From Anisodus tanguticus (lineage: Eukaryota; Streptophyta; Magnoliopsida; Solanales; Solanaceae): a stretch of DNA of 64,000 nt. A model generated the notes under the pieces. It was not told the origin of the DNA. It saw nothing but the letters and a program-made list of their open reading frames with translations, and did no database searches. Position 1 is the stretch's first letter; each line of letters starts with the position of its first letter. The stretch is from the NCBI GenBank assembly GCA_034509755.1, contig CM067559.1, positions 18,086,501 to 18,150,500 of the forward strand, in the 5' to 3' direction. A program made the position numbers and the translations under genes. Positions 20,456 through 32,607 of the stretch are shown here, piece by piece.

Positions 20456-22137
20456 AGTCCGTCCCGAGCCCAGAAAATTCTCAAAAATCCCTCAATTCTT
20501 CCTCGAGTCATAGACCGGTCACTCGTAGTCAGCGGGGTATTTTTACACCTAAAAGATATTTTAATTTACATTCTGATGTCTCTAAATCCCCCTTGCCCCG
20601 CAATCCTGTGTCCGCATTAAATGACCCTAATTGGAAAATTGCTATGACTGATGAATATAATGCTCTTATTGATAATAAGACGTGGGAGTTGGTGCCCCGT
20701 CCATATGGTATTAATGTTATCAGGTCTATGTGGATTTTTGCTCATAAGGAGAATTCAGATGGGTCCTTTGCTCGACATAAGGCGCGACTTGTTGGTGATG
20801 GTAAGACTCAGCAGGTTGGAATTGATTTTGGTGAGACGTTCAGCCCGGTGGTCAAACCGGCTACCATTCGCATTGTGCTTAGCTTGGCTCTTTCAAAGAC
20901 TTGGCCAATTCATCAGTTGAATGTCAAGAATGCTTTTCTACATGGTGATCTCAAGGAAACAGTCTATATACATCATCCGTTGGGTTTCAGGGATCCCAAC
21001 CGCCCTCATCATGTCTGTTTGTTGAAGAAATCATTATATGGGCTTAAGCAGTCTCCACGGGCCTGGTATACACGATTTGCTGACTTTGTTTCGACTATTG
21101 GGTTCATTCACAGCAGGTCAGATAATTCCTTGTTCATCTACCGTCGTGGTTCGTCATTGGCCTATATTCTGTTGTATGTAGATGATATCATCTTGACTGC
21201 CTCTTTCGATGCCTTGCGCCAGTCTATCATGACCATGCTCAGTTCTGAGTTTGCTATGAAAGACTTAGGGCCTTTGAGTTATTTTTTGGGGATTGCCGTC
21301 AAGCGTTATTCAGGTGGCTTGTTTTTGTCTCAACGAAAATATGCTGCTGAGATCATAGAGAGGGCTGGAATGTCATCCTGTAAGTCAACTTCCACGCCAG
21401 TTGATGCAAACCCAAAGCTAAGTGCCGCAGCAGGTGCACCATACGATGACCCGACCAGCTATCGCAGTCTGGCAGGGGCCCTCCAGTATCTTACATTTAC
21501 CAGACCGGATATTACATATGCGGTTCAGCAGGTGTGTTTATTCATGCATGATCCCAGAGTTGAGCACATGAATGCAATCAAACGCATCATTCGGTATATT
21601 GAGGGGACACTAGACTATGGGTTGCACTTGTATCCTTCATCTACATCCACACTTGTCTTTTACACGGATGCTGATTGGGGTGGTTGTCCCGACACCAGAC
21701 GGTCGACTTCTGGCTACCGTATGTTCCTTGGCAACAACTTGGTATCCTGGTCAGCAAAACGTCAGGCAACTCTATCACGCTCAAGTGCCGAGGCAGAATA
21801 TCGAAGGGTAGCGAATGTGGTCTCCGAATCATGTTGGCTACGTAATTTGCTTTTGGAGCTTCATTGTCCCATTCAGAAGGAAACCTTGGTATATTGTGAT
21901 AACATTAGTGCCATCTACCTTTCAGGTAACCCAGTTCAACACCAACGCACCAAGCATATCGAAATGGACATTCACTTTGTCCGTGAAAAGGTTGCAAAGG
22001 GTCAAGTTCGCGTATGTCATGTCTCGTCTCGTTATCAAATTGCAGACATCTTTACAAAGGGTCTACCGGCGGTCCTTTTTGAAGATTTTAGGGACAGTCT
22101 CAACGTTCGAAGACCGCCCGCTATGACTGCGGGGGTG

Positions 22138-22448
22138 TGTTAAACAATGCCCCAAAAGGGGCAGTAAATGGCCCATACGGACAGCCCAGACACGGACTAG
22201 GGGCTGAAATCATGGGATATTTGGATTGGTATCTTGTACCAATCTTGTAAATATGGTATATATATTTAATGTATATTGTGGTGTAATTATTTACCTAAAT
22301 TAGGATTATACACTTACCATAATTGTATAGTTAGAATTATGGTAGAATAATGTTTTAGGAATAGAATAGGAATATGATTCTCATATTTTGTATCGTGTAT
22401 AAATACCTATTCAATTAATGAAAATAATCAAGGGGATTATTTCTTTGA
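22138..22448 (+). repeat. 3' LTR of copia element A
   Basis: Begins TGTTAAACAATG and is nearly identical to the 5' LTR apart from missing U3 segments. It opens with a small hairpin, TGCCCC-AAAA-GGGGCA (22147-22162). Confidence 0.92.
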
Positions 22449-22453
22449 GATTT

Positions 22454-23926
22454 ATCCGTTGTTTATTAGTCTTACTATATCAACGTACGGAAGAAATCAT
22501 GATGATTTCTAAGCATTTACGTGAGATTTCTTTAAGATCGAATTATATGATCATTTTTCTAGCTAGTAGTGTGTGTGTGATCACTTTCAACAAATCATTA
22601 TTGATTTTCCAACAGTAAATGACTCTTTTCTTGTTAAGCATCAATCCGACTTCCTCATTAACACGCGAGGAAGTTAGAATATCGCTTTTAAATTGTTGAA
22701 AAATTGAACCAGGAACACATAAATATTAAAGCTTGAAACACATTAGGAGATGCTTCCCTAAAAGCGACATTTATTTCATCTCCTTCACGAGATCGTCATG
22801 AAATTGTATGATAATAGCTTAGGTGATATATATGACAAGTATTTAAATTTCACATTAAGCAAATTATGAAAAAATTCTTCTTAGGAAAGTGAAGAAGTCG
22901 GAGAAGAAAAATAATATTTGGGGAGAGAAGAGAAAATAGTTGATAATAGGTACAACTCATTCAAAATATTTTATTTAGACAAAATTCCAACAGCACCCTC
23001 TTTGGAGATTATAAACGTAAGGCTGCATTACTGCCACTCAATGATTTTCATTCTTTTTCTATATTTCGTTTGTTTTTTGTTTCTTTTACTTATAAAGATG
23101 TTCTTCTCATGAAGATAAAGACGCATTGCACTACATAATGGGTTAGTTGTGATTACAATTTATGTGTGTTGAATGACTTTGAGCTCTTTGTTGTTTTCCT
23201 TGATATAGACATTATATTTGGCTGCCAATTCTTACTACCGTACAAGTAATAAACACCCTAGAAATTGTCTGAAAAAAGAAAAAGAAAAAGAAAAAGAAAA
23301 GAACATATATGCCGTGCAAACCCCATGTTACAAAACCAAAATGGGGTTAGTTTTCTTTTTATTTATTTAATTTAACCGTCTTGTATTAAAAATATTTGTT
23401 GGACTAATTTTGATACACATCAGATAGACATACATTAAGAAGATAAAGTGTTCCTTACTAAGAATTGGTCATTCTTAAAGCCCGAATTTGAATATTTTGA
23501 TTAAGGACGAAGGAATTTCGATAATTTCACCCACCACATTCTTTAATGACAAATGAAGTTAACTACAGAAAGGCATCTACTAGTTTAAAAAGGTGCAACC
23601 ATCAAGTCAACAATTCTCTTCATTTTAAAATAATAATTTCTGAATTTGGGCATTAAAATTTCTCTAACCGCTAAATGTATAAGGGTCAATGTCAACCACA
23701 ATAAAATGCAATGTACGTAGTTCAAGAAGAGCAGAAAATAGAGGCAATTTCTAAATTGATGAAGAGAAGAGACTATCCTATCTTGCAAACCTATCCAAAT
23801 TATGTGTCCCAATCTTGAAGTAGTAGTAACTTTCTTGGACCATAAAGCCAATCACGTATATGTAATTCCCTCCAAACCCTTTCTATATTTTTTCCCTTTA
23901 ATTATCACTAATATTATACCGATAAA
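22454..23926. other. Intergenic stretch without a recognised gene
   Basis: AT-rich sequence. It holds a short (GAAAAA)n run at about 23273-23302 but no open frame or transposon end that I can support. Confidence 0.4.
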
Positions 23927-24670
23927 GACTTCGCACACTCAAAAGATGAAAGTTGCGGAGATGAAGATGCTAAGATGGATGTGTGGGCATACAAGGACGG
24001 ATAGAATTAGAAATGATGATATCCGGGACAGAGTGGGAGTGGCATCGGTGGAGGATAAGATGCGGGAAGCTAGGTTGAGATGGTTCGGGCACGTGCAAAG
24101 GAGAGACACAAATGCCCCAGTGCGGAGGTGTGAAAGGTTGGCTATGGACGAGTACGAGAGGGGTAGACGTAGGCCGAGAAAGTATTGGGGAGATGTGATT
24201 AGACGGGATATGGCGCAGGTGCAACTCACTGAGGACATGACCTTAGATGGGGGGTTATGGATGACACGTATTAGGGTAGAAGGGTAGTAGGTAGTCCAGC
24301 GTAGTCCTACCTACGCTTACAAACTGGTAGTTGTAGTATTATTATTGTAGGCCCGCTTAGCCTATCATACTAGTAGGCACATTATTGTCTTATAGTCCCT
24401 TGTCGTTTGATTTATGCCGCTATGTATATTTTGTTTGTCTTATTTACTTGCATTAGTTATTGATTCTTTTCTGTTTCAGAATTCACTATCATGACTTACG
24501 CACTTTGTTTGTCTTACTTTGTTTGGGCTTGTGCTTTGTCTTGAGTCGAGGATCTCTCGGAAATAGTTGTTCTACCTACCAAGGTAGAGGTAAGGTCTGT
24601 GTACACTCTACCCTCCCCAGACTCTACATTGTGGATTTTAGTAGGTATGTTATTGTCCTTGTTGTATTAT
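23927..24670 (+). mobile_element. 5'-truncated RTE LINE, 3' end only
   Basis: Begins abruptly at ACTTCGCACACTCAAAAGAT and is collinear with the last part of the LINE at 7068-10395 (MKVAEMKMLRWMCGH, DRVGVASVEDKM, WFGHVQRRDTNAPV, RRCERLAMDEYERG). The 3' UTR ends with GGTAAGGTCTGTGTACACTC and a TTG-rich tail. This copy lacks the 57-bp insertion of the longer copy. 5' truncation is typical of target-primed reverse transcription. Confidence 0.9.
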
Positions 24671-25026
24671 ACATGTCAAAACTATTTCCTTGACCTTTTC
24701 ACATGATTCAATTATTGTACCACCTAATATTGGCGCTCTACAGTAACAATCAAGAAGAGAACAGTGCCAATTGGCCAATTGTAAAGATAATTTCTCTATT
24801 TCTTTTCCCAAAATTCAATTATGATAAATGAGCGGTAATTCACTCAGCACAAGAAAGAAAAATATTTTGAAACATAAATTCGAGCATCGCAAAAAGATTG
24901 TAAGGGAAGAATAATATCATAAATCGATGAATCTATCATAAAATCATCATAAATATATGATAATTTTGTGACGGATTTGTTTGGTAACAATACTCCGTTA
25001 CAAATGTGTTTTGTCTTCTAATGAGT
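24671..25026. other. Intergenic stretch, nothing recognised
   Basis: AT-rich spacer between the truncated LINE and the first MITE; no gene-like feature seen. Confidence 0.4.
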
Positions 25027-25285
25027 AATCCATCCGTCCTATTTTAATTGTCGTTTTAGATCTTTTCAAGACCATTAAAAATAATAAATACCAGACATAA
25101 CTTAGAATGTTACATCTATTTAATAAAAAATAGATAAAAGAAATCCCTCTTAAATAGTGTGTATCCATATTAATATTGATGGTGGTTGAAAACAATTGTC
25201 AACTTTAATCTCAATTCTTAAATTGACAATTATTTTGAAATAACTGTTTTAAGCTAAAGTGACGGTTAAATTGGGACTAAGGCAT
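25027..25285. mobile_element. Stowaway-like MITE, decayed
   Basis: Left end ATCCATCCGTCCTATTTTAA; the right end on the other strand reads CCTTAGTCCCAATTTAACCG, and the two continue to match inward (GTCGTTTTAG versus GTCACTTTAG). The ends resemble CTCCCTCCGTCCCATTTTA of Stowaway-type (Tc1/mariner) MITEs. Boundaries are approximate. Confidence 0.55.
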
Positions 25286-25342
25286 AATTATTAAGTTCCT
25301 ATCTTACCTCTTACGCATGTAAATTTCAAAATTATCAATATA

Positions 25343-25783
25343 CTCCCTCTGTTCCATTTTACTTGTTATGGTTACTATAGATAAATGGTTAAAAATAATG
25401 ACTAAAAAATCAAGATAGAACTAATTAGTTTTTTCCGCCTTATTCTTACTCTAATAAATATGGAGAGAGATTAATATAGTGAAAGGAAGAGTAGTATTAA
25501 AATGAGATTAAAGAATAAATAAGGATAACTTAGTCAAATTATTATTTTAGTTAATGTTTTGTTGAGGGACGAAAACACGACAAGTACAGTCAAACCTTTT
25601 TATAACAGTATCATTGGGTCCGAAATTCTTTGATTGTTATACACTTATAACAACATTGATATTTAAATAATATTTTGCTATTATAGGCAAAAAAGATGCA
25701 TGAAATCTAATTTTTTATTTTCAATTGCCAAATTCTAAGCTTAATCACCCTTTATATAACGAAAGAAAATCTTTTAATGATGG

Positions 25784-25820
<37 letters not shown>

Positions 25821-26153
25821 TATAATATTATTTGTTATAAGTAGTGTAAAAATATTTGATCAAAATCTCTAGACCTATTATTGGTAATTTTAGGGATTTT
25901 ATTTCTATAAAAATGATTAATCATTATATTACCCAAAAAAAAAAAAAGGTAACTGTTATAAAAGGATAATTTTACAAAAAACGTATTGTTATAAAGATGG
26001 TTGTTGTTGTTATAGGTAAAAAGTTATTATAGAGAGGTAAAATATATATAACATAAAAGATCGATTTTGAAAAAACTTGAATGTTATAGAAATGTGTTGT
26101 TTTATGAGGATGATCGTACAGAGAGATCTGACCGTAAAATTGACCGGAGGGAG
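25343..26153. mobile_element. Stowaway-like MITE carrying a nested MITE
   Basis: The ends are CTCCCTCTGTTCCATTTTAC and, on the other strand, CTCCCTCCGGTCAATTTTAC, flanked by TA (25341-25342 and 26154-26155). Inside its right end lies another element (25587-26134). Without it and one TA the MITE is about 261 bp, normal for this class. Confidence 0.82.
25587..26134. mobile_element. TA-flanked MITE nested in the right end of a Stowaway-like MITE
   Basis: The ends are CAGTCAAACCTTTTTATAAC and, on the other strand, CGGTCAGATCTCTCTGTACG, with TA on both sides (25585-25586 and 26135-26136). Removing it with one TA restores the ACAAGTAAAATTGA of the host element's inverted end. It contains a (TA)n microsatellite at 25785-25817. 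Confidence 0.8.
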
Positions 26154-26155
26154 TA

Positions 26156-26408
26156 CTCCCTCCATCCCATTTTAACTGTTGCTTGCCTCTTTTCACACCC
26201 ATTAACAAAAATAACAAAAACAAGATATAGTTTACTAATAGTCATGTACTTTTATTTATTAGATGCTTTTTGAAAACTGAACATTAATAAATATAACTAT
26301 TCCTTTAATGTGAAAAGTATAGTTGGAAATAATTGTCATTTTAGTCTTGAATTCCTAAAATGATAACTATTTTAAACTAAAATTACAATTAAAATAAAAC
26401 AGAGAAAG
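26156..26408. mobile_element. Stowaway-like MITE, adjacent copy
   Basis: Left end CTCCCTCCATCCCATTTTAA; the right end on the other strand is CTTTCTCTGTTTTATTTTAA, with TA at 26154-26155 and 26409-26410. It shares the TA at 26154-26155 with the preceding MITE, so the two stand head to tail with no spacer. Confidence 0.8.
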
Positions 26409-26410
26409 TA

Positions 26411-27412
26411 TAAACTAAGCAGTAATTTATGAAAAGAGGAATTCGTACCAGCTAAGCTAACTTGCTAGCGTTTTTGTCTAGTTAACCAAAAAACAAAACA
26501 TATAATTTGTGTGCTAAACAACTGTTATGGTCAAGCTAAAAGTGTAAGGGAGCCTCCCATTGAAAGGAGTTGCAGTTGCTTATGGAACTTGAAATAACTC
26601 GACATGACAATTTATGGGATAGAGATAGGGTAGGTATTGAGTAAGGGCTCCACGAAAGAAGCATGTTAAGAAGAAGCAAACAATAACGAAATGAGCATCA
26701 CCACTTATAATCAAGTATAACAAATTTCTGTGATCCCCACCCTATATATATATATATATATATTGCTTGCAAGCTTGCACCAACTAAATATATATTGTAG
26801 ATAACTCTAAAAAAAAAGTGTATAATAGGTATGCCTACGACAATTGTTGAATAAGTGTAATGTTCAATATTTATTTGTTAGAAGCATATATAGGTTCTTC
26901 TCATGCTAGTTGCAGCATACATGTGATTTTTTCTGAGTCAGATGAAGAATAGTTTGCCTCCATGAAGGAATCTATATGTTATCTGATCATTTACTTCTAA
27001 TTTGCCAAATCCAATGTCTAGTGGATCCATAAATGTGATTCCCTTGTTTGTGGTGAGTCTGTTGTTATATTTTACTTATTCTTTTTATTTAAAATAAATT
27101 ATTTGAAAATGAAATTAACTTTTAGTAAAACATAAAAAGTTACATATGATTTGTCTCCTTTTTACTAATTGAGGAACATTTTTTTTAAATATATATATGT
27201 ACTAATTCAGCCCATTTTTAGTGTTGATTTAGATAAGGAGTTCATTGCCTCATTTAGAAGAGTGTAAATGAAGGAGATATTATTTTCACATATTCAAAAA
27301 GTTAAGTATCAGACGTCAATTATTTGCACTTAATAAAGGTTTGAGTTTCAATTAGTTAGATCTCAATCGTTAGGTGTGTTTATTTTCTAGGTCTCAATCA
27401 ATCATTAAATGT
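26411..27412. other. Intergenic stretch, nothing recognised
   Basis: AT-rich sequence with a (TA)n run at about 26743-26762. It ends at the GTTTT target repeat of copia element B. Confidence 0.4.
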
Positions 27413-27417
27413 GTTTT

Positions 27418-27911
27418 TGTTGTTGGGCCTGTGTTAAAAAAATCAGGAAAAACAGAAACCAAACGGAAAGACAAAAATCAGAAAAACAGAAACTGGAAAA
27501 ATAATGCAGAAGTAAGAAAATATCCGAGACCACAGAATTCACTGTGTGTCCTTAAGGAATTTAATCCCCTCACCGTACCCGAGGTTATGGATTACTTCCT
27601 CCCGGGATAAAACGGATATACCTATCGCGCAGAGTAGCGGTACGTCAAACGCCTTCGACTTCGACGAACTCAAAGTTGGCAACGAAACACAGTAAGACTC
27701 GATAGTTTTATTTGTGGAAAAAGAATGCAGAATTTCAGATGCAGAAATTTTTATTTCAGTGTTTTAAAAATGAGGCATTGCCTCAGTTTATATACCCTTA
27801 AAGGTGCCTCTTCGGAATAGGTTGGTGACTGTTCGGAAAGGCCTTTCATTTTTCCCTCCATTTCTCATTCACACCAACTTGGCTAGTTTTATTCATTAAC
27901 TAGCTTTAACA
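27418..27911 (-). repeat. 3' LTR of copia element B
   Basis: Immediately preceded on the minus strand by the polypurine tract CATGTGGGGGAT (27912-27923). Confidence 0.93.
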
Positions 27912-28471
27912 ATCCCCCACATGAATGGTGAATGGTTATATGATGAAAAACATGCATGACAAAAAACTGTGTGATTCGTAAGCAAGGATTAATCGCATCT
28001 GGATAAGTAGATTTCTCTTTGAACTTTCCGTAGTGAACATATGTCGGATATACTCGATCAATCGGTAGATTTGATATCCTTGAACCGTCGAGCTTTGGTG
28101 TATACCTAGACAACCACATGTCACACAATTAACCCTTTAACCGTCTTTGGTTCTCATTGTTTTGTTCGTTTCAGCCATGAACACTACCTGGTTCATAAGT
28201 GCGTAGAGAATTGGCCTTACAGAATTCTCCTTGAAGCGGCTTACACTTCACACTTACATAGGTGATTCCTAAATGTGTCATCCTGTAGATACACTATTTG
28301 ATACACCCCGTACCAAACTTAGGAACCATTAAAAAGCCGCAATGCTTTATCCGGTACCGAACATTGTCTCATCACGAGAATGGACCAAAGAGTTATTGTG
28401 ACAATGTTGAACCGTCATTAATGACTTTGTTTGATCTCTTTGAACCTAGATCTTGGGATCTCCAAGGTCTT

Positions 28472-29931
28472 CTAGGTAGAGTTACCGTCACGATGACTTG
28501 TCCTCGGCCATAGTCCCATTCCCCTTGATGATCTTTCAACTACCTCTCTAGTTAGGCCTTTAGTTAGTGGATCCGACACATTATCTCTTGACTTAACATA
28601 GTCAATTGTGATAATTCCACTAGAGAGTAGTTGTCTAACGGTATTATGTCTTCGTCGTATGTGACGAGACTTTCCGTTGTACATAAGGCTCCCGGCTCTT
28701 CCTATTGCCGCTTGGCTATTGCAATGTATGCATATAGGAGCCAACGGTTTGGGCCAAAATGGAATATCTTCTAAGAAATTCCGGAGCCATTCAGCTTCTT
28801 CACCGACTTTGTCTAAAGCTATGAACTCAGATTCCATTATAGAGCGGGCGATACATGTCTGTTTGGATGACTTCCAAGACACTGCTCCTCCACCTAAGGT
28901 AAAAATATATCCACTTGTGGATTTAGTTTCAGTTGAACCGGTGATCCAATTTGCATCACTGTATCCTTCAATAACTGCAGGATACCTGTTATAATGCAAA
29001 GCAAAGTTTTGAGTATTTTTTAAATACCCCAAAACTCGTTTCATTGCCAGCCAATGTTTTTGGTCGGGATTACTAGTGTAGCGACTTAGTTTACTTATAG
29101 CACACACAATATCAGGTCGCGTACAGTTCATGATATACATCAAACTTCCCAACACTCTGGCATAATCCAATTGAGAATGACTTTCACCTTTATTCTTTGC
29201 AAGAGCAAGGTTCATATCAATTGGCGTCTTTGCAACTTTAAAGTCCAAATACTTGAACTTTTCAAGTACCTTTTCAATATAATGAGTTTGAGACAATGCT
29301 AGACCTTGAGGAGTCTTATGGATTTTAATTCCCAGAATTAAATCGGTAACTCCTAAGTCTTTCATATCAAACTTACTAGCAAGCATGCGCTTAGTAGCAT
29401 TTATGTTAGCAATGTTGTTACTCATTATCAACATATCATCCACGTACAAACAAACAATGACTACGTGGTTCGGAGTGTTCTTAATGTAGACACATTTATC
29501 ACACTCATTTATCTTGAATCCATTTGATAGCATTGTATGGTCAAATTTTCCATGCCACTGTTTGGGTGCTTGTTTTAGTCCGTAAAGAGACTTAACAAGT
29601 CGACACACCTTCTTCTCTTTCCCTGGAACTACAAACCCCTCAGGTTGTTCCATGTAAATTTCTTCCTCTAACTCTCCATTAAGAAGGTTGTTTTCACATC
29701 CATTTGATGGATTTCAAGACCGTACACGGCGGCTAACGCTACTAACACCCGAATGGATGTAATCCTCGTTACCGGCGAGTATGTATCAAAGTAATCAAGA
29801 CCTTCTCGTTGTCTAAAACCTTTAACAACTAGTCTTGCCTTATATTTATCAATAGTACCATCAGCTTTCATTTTCCGCTTGAAAATCCATTTGGAACCTA
29901 AAGGTTTATTCCCTGGAGGAAGTTCAACCAA
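28472..29931 (-). pseudogene. RT-RNase H of copia element B
   Basis: The N-terminal RT part is 29931-29668 (LPPGNKPLGSKWIFKRK, YSPVTRITSIRVLVALAA, HQMDVKTTFL). One base is missing at about 29670, in the motif usually read KTAFLNG, which ends the frame. The next frame (29653-28472) holds EQPEGF, VKSLYGLKQAPKQWH, VCLYVDDMLIM (intact), SDANWITGSTETKSTSGY, ARSIMESEFIAL and IHCNSQAAIG, where the RNase H Asp appears as Asn. Apart from the missing base, most of the enzyme is preserved. Confidence 0.92.
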
Positions 29932-29979
29932 TTCCCAAGTATGGTTGTTTAATATGGATTCTATCTCACTATTGATTGC

Positions 29980-31610
29980 CTATTTCCAAAATTGAGCTTC
30001 TGATGAAGACATAGCTTCGTTGAAGGTTCGAGGCTCATTCTCCAATAAAAATGTTAGAAATTCTGGTCCAAATGAAGTAGACGTCCTTTGACGTTTGTTG
30101 CGTCTTGGATTTTCCTCATCAGGAATATTTTCCTTTGTTTCTTTCCGAGGTCGTTTAGATTCTTTGCTAGACGACTCACATTCTTTTTTATACGGATATA
30201 TGGTTTCAAAGAAGTCAGCATTATCTGATTCAATTACCGTATTTACCTGAATGTCGGGATTTTCTGATTTGTGAACTAGAAATCGATATGCCTTACTATT
30301 TGTGGCATATCCTATGAAAACACAATCAATGGTTTTAGGTCCTATTTTTACCCTTTTGGGTTTAGGAACTTGCACTTTGGCCAAACACCCCCACACTTTG
30401 AAGTATCCCAAATTGGGCTTCCTTCCTTTCCACCTTTCGTATGGAATAGATTTTGTTTTGCTATGGGGCACTCGATTGAGTATTCAGCTAGTTGTTAGAA
30501 TGGCTTCCCCCACAAGTTCGGGGTAAACCAACTTATTAATGTGGCATTCATCATTTCTTTCGGGGTTCTATTTTTCCTTTCCGCAATTCCCTTTGATTGT
30601 GGCGAGTAAGGGGCAGTTGTTTGATGAATAATGTCATATTCCAAACATATTTGTTCAAAAGGAGATTCATATTCACCGCCCCTATCACTCCTTATCATTT
30701 TAATCTTTTTGTTAAGTTGAGTCTCAACTTCAGTTTTGTATTGCCTGAATGGTTCAATTGCTTCATCTTTACTATTAAGTAAATAAACGTAGCAATATCG
30801 CGTACTATCGTCAATAAAAGTTATGAAATACTTCTTTCCACCGCGAGATGGGATTGACTTCATGTCACAAATATCTGTATGGATTAAGTCTAAAGGACTT
30901 GAATTCCTTTCAACTGACTTATAAGGATGTTTAACATACTTAGACTCAACACAGATTTGACATTTTGATTAATTGCATTCAAACTTAGGCAATACTTCCA
31001 AACTAATCATTTTTCGCAAGGTTCTATAATTGACATGTCCTAAACGTGAATGCCATAAATTATTTGACTTAAGTAAGTAAGACGAAGCCGAAACTTTATT
31101 ATTATTGGCAACGACCATTACATTCAGTTTGAAAAGGCCCTCTGTGAGGTAACCTTTTCCTATGTACATCTCGTTCTTACTTATTACAACCTTGTCAGAA
31201 ACAAAAACACACTTAAAACCATTCTTTACTAGAAGTCCGGTACATACTAGATTTTTCCTAATTTCAGGAACATGACAGACGTTGTTGAGAGTCACCACCT
31301 TGCCAGATGTCATCTTCAGGAGTATCTTTCCATAACCTTCAATTTTGGCCGTTGCAGAATTTCTCATATATATGGTCTCGTCGGGCCCGGCGGGAGCATA
31401 TGAAGCAAAGGCTTCTCTAATAGCACAAATGTGGCGAGTGGCGCCAGAGTCAATCCACCACTCTTTCGGATTTCTCACTAGGTGGCACTCAGACAACATA
31501 ACGCACAAGTCATCAACCTCCTCGTTTGTTTTAACCATATTAGCCTGACCCTTTTCTTTTCCTTTTTCGGAGCACGATAGTCTGCAACTTTGTGTCCGAT
31601 TTTTCCACAA
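29980..31610 (-). pseudogene. Protease and integrase of copia element B
   Basis: The protease has WWIDSGATRHIC (Asp-Ser-Gly) followed by KIEGYGKILLKMTSG. Integrase starts with LWHSRLGHVNYRTLRKMI; its zinc finger is cut by a TAA where the sequence reads FECN then SKCQICVESKY. Catalytic residues are present: Asp in LIHTDICDM, Asp in IRSDRGGEY and Glu in GIAERKNR. The core is open from 30863 to 30495 and the C-terminal part from 30471 to 29980 (GRKPNLGYFKVWGCLAKV, IDCVFIGYATNSKAYRF). Confidence 0.92.
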
Positions 31611-32439
31611 TTATGGCAGTTTCCCTTGAATTTCTTCTTGTTGCGATAGCTCCTTGGTCCCGATGCATTTTTCCTCTTTTTCAGATTAGTTGGGGCAGTT
31701 TCAACAATATGTGCTCCCCCTATGGTTGATCTCCCATTTGCCTTCTTCTCCGCTGCCTTGTTATCTTCCTCGATTCTCAACCGGAAGATGAGATCTTCTA
31801 GTGTCATCTCCTTTCGCTTGTGTTTCAAGTAATTTTTGAAGTCCTTCCATGAAGGAGGCAACTTTTCTATTACGGCCGCAACTTGAAACGCCCCACTAAT
31901 CACCAAACCTTCAGCGAGTAGATCGTGGATGATAACCTGCAACTCTTGAATTTGAGTAACAACAGACTTGCCATCTACCATTTTGTAGTCCAGAAATTTG
32001 GCAGCGATGAACTTCTTTAATCCAAAGATCTTCTTGTTTTATATTTCTTTTCCAACGCATCCCATAGTTCTTTTGATGTTTCCACATTACTATAGACGTT
32101 GTAAAGATCATCCTCCAAATCCGCTAAGAATATAATTCTTGCACAAAAAATCGAGTGCTTCCATGCCTCAGTTACAACAAAACGTTCATTCTCAGGTGTT
32201 GATTCCGGAAAAACTGGAACGACCTCCTTAATAAACTTTTGGAGGTTTAAAGTAGTTAAATAGAAGAACATATTTTGTTGCCATCGTTTGAAATTAATTT
32301 CGGTGAATTTTCCAGGCTTCTGTGCCGGAGCCGGTGCTGGTGCAGTACGACTGGAGGACGCAACATTGCTCGTAGAACCAACCATGGAGGCTGGTGTGGC
32401 AGTAGCAGTAGCATTCAAATTTGGAGTCATGTCTCCCAT
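31478..32439 (-). pseudogene. Gag of copia element B
   Basis: The ATG at 32439-32437 gives MGDMTPNLNATATATP, an Ala/Pro-rich N-terminus, then the gag core (KFTEINFKRWQQNMFFYL, VYSNVETSKELWDALEKKY), a frame change near 32017, and the continuation VIEKLPPSWKDFKNYLKH and MTLEDLIFRLRIEEDN. The zinc knuckle reads CHNCGKIGHKVADY: the last Cys of C-x2-C-x4-H-x4-C is Tyr, which should weaken RNA packaging. A frame change then leads to the protease. Confidence 0.9.
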
Positions 32440-32607
32440 TTCTGTCGCAAACGAAACAACAGAAAAATTTAATAAACGGTGAAGACTTCGAACCAAATCA
32501 GTTTTTACAACAACAAATATAATACACAACGGTGAAGATTTTTTTTCTTCAAACCGAATCAAGGTTACACAAACAGATTTAAAATACTTGAAACGAAATG
32601 CAGTAAC

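Larger units (their letters stand above)
20071..22143 (+). pseudogene. RT-RNase H frame of copia element A, long but catalytically altered
   Basis: A 690-codon open frame. It starts in the integrase tail (VLGYPSNHRGYKCFDL), passes a Pro/Gly/Ala-rich linker, then RT: RSMWIFAHKENSDGS, ARLVGDGKTQQVGIDF, ETFSPVVKPATIR, HQLNVKNAFLHGDL, KKSLYGLKQSPRAWY and LLYVDDIILTAS. The first catalytic Asp (family HQLDVKNAF) is Asn here. RNase H follows with TDADWGGCPDTRRSTSGY, SRSSAEAEYR, VYCDNISAIYLS and HIEMDIHFVRE. The frame ends at the purine-rich GCGGGGGTG that abuts the 3' LTR. Confidence 0.93.
17258..22448 (+). mobile_element. Ty1/copia LTR retrotransposon A, complete with target-site repeat
   Basis: LTRs at 17258-17610 and 22138-22448 flank gag, protease, integrase, RT and RNase H in that order, the copia order. 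The 5-bp target repeat GATTT (17253-17257 and 22449-22453) is exact. The 5' LTR is 353 bp and the 3' LTR 311 bp; the extra bases are in the first 100 bp (U3). The last two bases of the 3' LTR are GA instead of CA. The element belongs to the same family as element D (44998-50942). Gag and pol contain frameshifts and one catalytic RT residue is changed, so it is non-autonomous now. Confidence 0.95.
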
